Positions 62,261 to 64,000 of a stretch of 64,000 nt of DNA are shown piece by piece (position 1 is the first letter of the stretch; the number at the start of each line of letters is the position of its first letter). Source of the DNA: Neorhizobium sp. (lineage in GTDB: Bacteria; Pseudomonadota; Alphaproteobacteria; Rhizobiales; Rhizobiaceae); contig JAPWKC010000004.1 in assembly GCA_028283725.1 (NCBI GenBank), positions 1,927,001 to 1,991,000 on the forward strand, written 5' to 3'. Below the pieces are notes generated by a model, which saw nothing but the letters and a program-made list of their open reading frames with translations, did not search any database and was not told the origin of the DNA. The position numbers and the translations under genes were made by a program.

Positions 62261-62590
62261 CTACCGAGCAACGAGCCGGATGCTCAAGGGCACAGCGCCG
62301 TCTATGATGTCCAGCAAGCGGTCGATATTCGGGTGGGCGCCGGGGCGGTTTCTTGCATCGGCCGTGTGCTCGGCAAAAATGTCGAGGGCGTGGGTCGAAG
62401 CGTCCTTATCGAGCATCCCGAAAGACTGCTGGAGATATTGGTAGACGGCGAGCGAACCCTGTTTGCCGGGTTGATTTTCAATCGTCGCGACAATTTCGCC
62501 CGACGGGTCGATGAGGTCTATGCGAGCAAGACCTTCGACCGATGGCAGAAGTTGCAGATTGTCCTTGAACGAATCCGTAGGCTGGATCAT
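62261..62590 (-). CDS. DUF2322 family protein
   Basis: A 109-residue protein matching the DUF2322 pattern: DNLQLLPSVEGLARIDLIDP, ENQPGKQGSLAVYQYLQ, ALDIFAEHTADARNRPGAHP and NIDRLLDII. AAGGAA lies about 7 bases before ATG 62590. The role is unknown; relatives appear in Proteobacteria as single small genes. It stands between the tRNA region and the DsbA-like gene. Confidence 0.85.
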   Translation of the reverse strand: MIQPTDSFKDNLQLLPSVEGLARIDLIDPSGEIVATIENQPGKQGSLAVYQYLQQSFGMLDKDASTHALDIFAEHTADARNRPGAHPNIDRLLDIIDGAVPLSIRLVAR

Positions 62591-62801
62591 TGCCGGTTCC
62601 TTTTCTTGTGGCAGGCTGGCGTCGCGTCTAGCAGGTTCGGTTGCCCCTCGCTACGTCAGGTCGGCCGGATGGGACGGGCGACCATCTCGCATGCCACCCA
62701 GCCCCATCCCACCTCGCCCATGCGGTTTGACCCTGGCTCCGGCTGTCGTCGAGGTTCGGCCGAGTTAAGCCAAGCGGAACCTGAATTTTCGAGCCCACGT
62801 T

Positions 62802-63377
62802 TCAAGCCGTCAGCAGCTTTTCCGCCCAGCTCTTCGGCTCGTCGCCGCTGCTCATGTCTGCCTGCACGAGACCATTGACCATGAAGGTCGGCGAGACGTG
62901 GATGCCGTTCTGGCGGGCATAGCGGCAGTGTTTCTTGATCTCGCGGTCCAGCGTCGGCAGAGCGAAGGCGGTTTTGAGCGGGATGCCGCTGTAGGCTTCC
63001 ACGCGCTCGATGATGTCGTTGGGCGTTGCATCCATGTTCGGGCCGCCCGCGTGGTGCTCGAACTCGAATTCCTCGCGATGGGCGGCGACGGCATCCAGCA
63101 CGGTCTTGGCTGCAGCCTTGCCGCCCTCAAGCGTCGAAGCGGCCAGCACGCAGCGGGTAATCACGCCGGAAAACATGTGCCAGGGTTGCGATTGCAGCCA
63201 GATACGGATGGTGATCCTGTCTTCTCCGGTAATCGACAGCAATTCGTCCAGCTTGCGGAAGGCCTTTACCGAATAGGGGCAGGTCGGCTCAAGAAAAACT
63301 TCGAAAAGAGCAGGGCCGGTGCCCCAGGTCAGCGGGTCGGCATGCCATTCGCCGGAGGCGGTCTTATCTATTGTCAT
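62802..63377 (-). CDS. Thioredoxin-fold DsbA-like protein with a CPYS motif
   Basis: 191 residues with a thioredoxin/DsbA fold (LFEVFLEPTCPYSVKAFRKL and SPTFMVNGLVQADM, the cis-proline loop region). The active-site position reads Cys33-Pro-Tyr-Ser36, so only one redox cysteine remains. No signal peptide is visible (MTIDKTASGEWHADPLT), so it is probably cytoplasmic. This resembles a glutathione-dependent or monothiol member rather than a periplasmic oxidant. Function unknown. Confidence 0.82.
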   Translation of the reverse strand: MTIDKTASGEWHADPLTWGTGPALFEVFLEPTCPYSVKAFRKLDELLSITGEDRITIRIWLQSQPWHMFSGVITRCVLAASTLEGGKAAAKTVLDAVAAHREEFEFEHHAGGPNMDATPNDIIERVEAYSGIPLKTAFALPTLDREIKKHCRYARQNGIHVSPTFMVNGLVQADMSSGDEPKSWAEKLLTA

Positions 63378-63483
63378 CGTCGTTACTCCGAATCATCCCG
63401 TTGCGTCTCGCCATCCCAATCCCGACAGGGGCGATTGTCCATGTCGGGCAGAGGATTAAACGCAGATGGCGGGGTCGATCCGA

Positions 63484-63774
63484 TCACGCCTTTGCGATCT
63501 TGCGGCGACCGATGGCGCGAAACACCACGAAGCCGGCAACAAGGCCGGTCATCGTCCATTTGACCGGCAGCGCATCAGCCGTTTCGCTGCGGATCGGTAA
63601 TACGGTTACTGTCCCCGGTCTCGATTCGACGCCCGCTTTGCCATCCGCCTTGGCTTGTTCGATCTGTTGGGGCGACACGACCCATTCGGCACCGCGCAGC
63701 TTGTCAATCGTCATGAAACCGAAGCCGACAACCAGTCCGATGACGACCGACCATAGAATACGCTTTACCATCAT
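63484..63774 (-). CDS. Small two-helix membrane protein, unknown
   Basis: 96 residues with hydrophobic stretches at about 5-22 (ILWSVVIGLVVGFGFMTI) and 72-90 (WTMTGLVAGFVVFRAI), separated by a hydrophilic region. A ribosome site AAGGAA lies 7 bases before ATG 63774. Codon use is consistent with a real gene. It follows on the same strand as the DsbA-like gene, upstream of it by about 100 bases. No function recognised. Confidence 0.65.
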   Translation of the reverse strand: MMVKRILWSVVIGLVVGFGFMTIDKLRGAEWVVSPQQIEQAKADGKAGVESRPGTVTVLPIRSETADALPVKWTMTGLVAGFVVFRAIGRRKIAKA

Positions 63775-64000
63775 CTTGTAATTCCTTCCAATTTAGATCT
63801 TTCGAAAGCGGCCTAACCGATGGGCGGCCGGGCGGCAAGCCCTTTGCCCGGCTGTCGCGCGCAGGGCTTCCTGTCCGGTCGAACGGCCCCCAAGTCTTTC
63901 AGCCGGATGATCATTCGTCCTGCAGAGCCGGTGTCCGGTTAAGCGGAGCAAGGGATGCCATTCCCGCAAGCAGGCGACGGGAGATCGATCGCCCTGTCTA
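63775..64000. other. Window edge, no gene seen
   Basis: The last 226 bases contain no reading frame or motif I can support; any gene further right starts outside the window. Confidence 0.5.

Overview
The window looks like core chromosome of a Rhizobiales alphaproteobacterium, most likely Rhizobiaceae (Rhizobium/Agrobacterium-like). The evidence is the gene set and order (mnmG-rsmG-parA-parB, leuS-lptE-holA, trcR, the 1,594-residue NAD-glutamate dehydrogenase, imuA-imuB-dnaE2, rplU-rpmA-GNAT-GNAT-obgE-proB-proA-nadD-rsfS-rlmH-envC-ctpA), the high GC content, a GAAC-N7-GAAC LexA box and short palindromic intergenic repeats of the rhizobial mosaic type. Species cannot be fixed from the sequence alone. 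I see no transposase, integrase, phage gene or CRISPR array.

Layout. 1-4.3 kb: mnmG, rsmG, parA, parB with two parS-type palindromes, a chromosome-partition locus. 4.3-4.7 kb: gene-free, with an 18.6-copy heptamer tandem array. 4.7-9.0 kb (minus): leuS-lptE-holA. 9.1-18.3 kb: a YggS-type PLP protein, propionyl-CoA synthetase, the cell-cycle regulator trcR, acetyl-CoA synthetase, a DUF1674 protein, htpX and an RsmB-like methyltransferase. 18.4-23.3 kb: a heparinase-like protein, purH and a secreted L,D-transpeptidase-like protein. 23.4-29.8 kb (minus): an MFS transporter and the giant NAD-glutamate dehydrogenase. 30.0-33.9 kb: pyridoxal kinase, beta-carbonic anhydrase, a lytic transglycosylase and asd. 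34.0-41.5 kb: an MHS-type transporter with a large extra loop, a PAP2 phosphatase, leuB, leuD and several small proteins. 41.6-47.7 kb: the SOS mutasome imuA-imuB-dnaE2 behind a perfect LexA box. 47.9-48.7 kb: bacterioferritin and its ferredoxin. 49.1-61.4 kb: a nearly unbroken minus-strand run from rplU to rppH that joins ribosome assembly, proline synthesis, NAD synthesis and envelope remodelling. 61.7-64 kb: tRNA-Ser(CGA) and three small genes.

How the genes fit together. Three themes recur: chromosome segregation and cell cycle (parABS, trcR, holA, obgE), envelope maintenance (lptE, htpX, L,D-transpeptidase, MltB-like, EnvC, CtpA, YibQ, PAP2) and central or amino-acid metabolism (prpE, acs, NAD-GDH, leuBD, asd, proBA). 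Gene pairs overlap by a few bases in many places (mnmG/rsmG, leuS/lptE/holA, imuA/imuB/dnaE2, obgE/proB/proA, GNAT/GNAT), which indicates translational coupling.

I did not find a clearly new multi-gene system. The signals most worth a second look are non-coding: parS-like palindromes including outlying copies, the heptamer array, a pair of 56-bp hairpin repeats with a compensatory base change, RIME-type elements abutting stop codons, and an unexplained structured region after bfr. On the protein side they are a roughly 180-residue insertion in the MHS transporter and unusual start codons in bfr (TTG) and rsfS (probably CTG).
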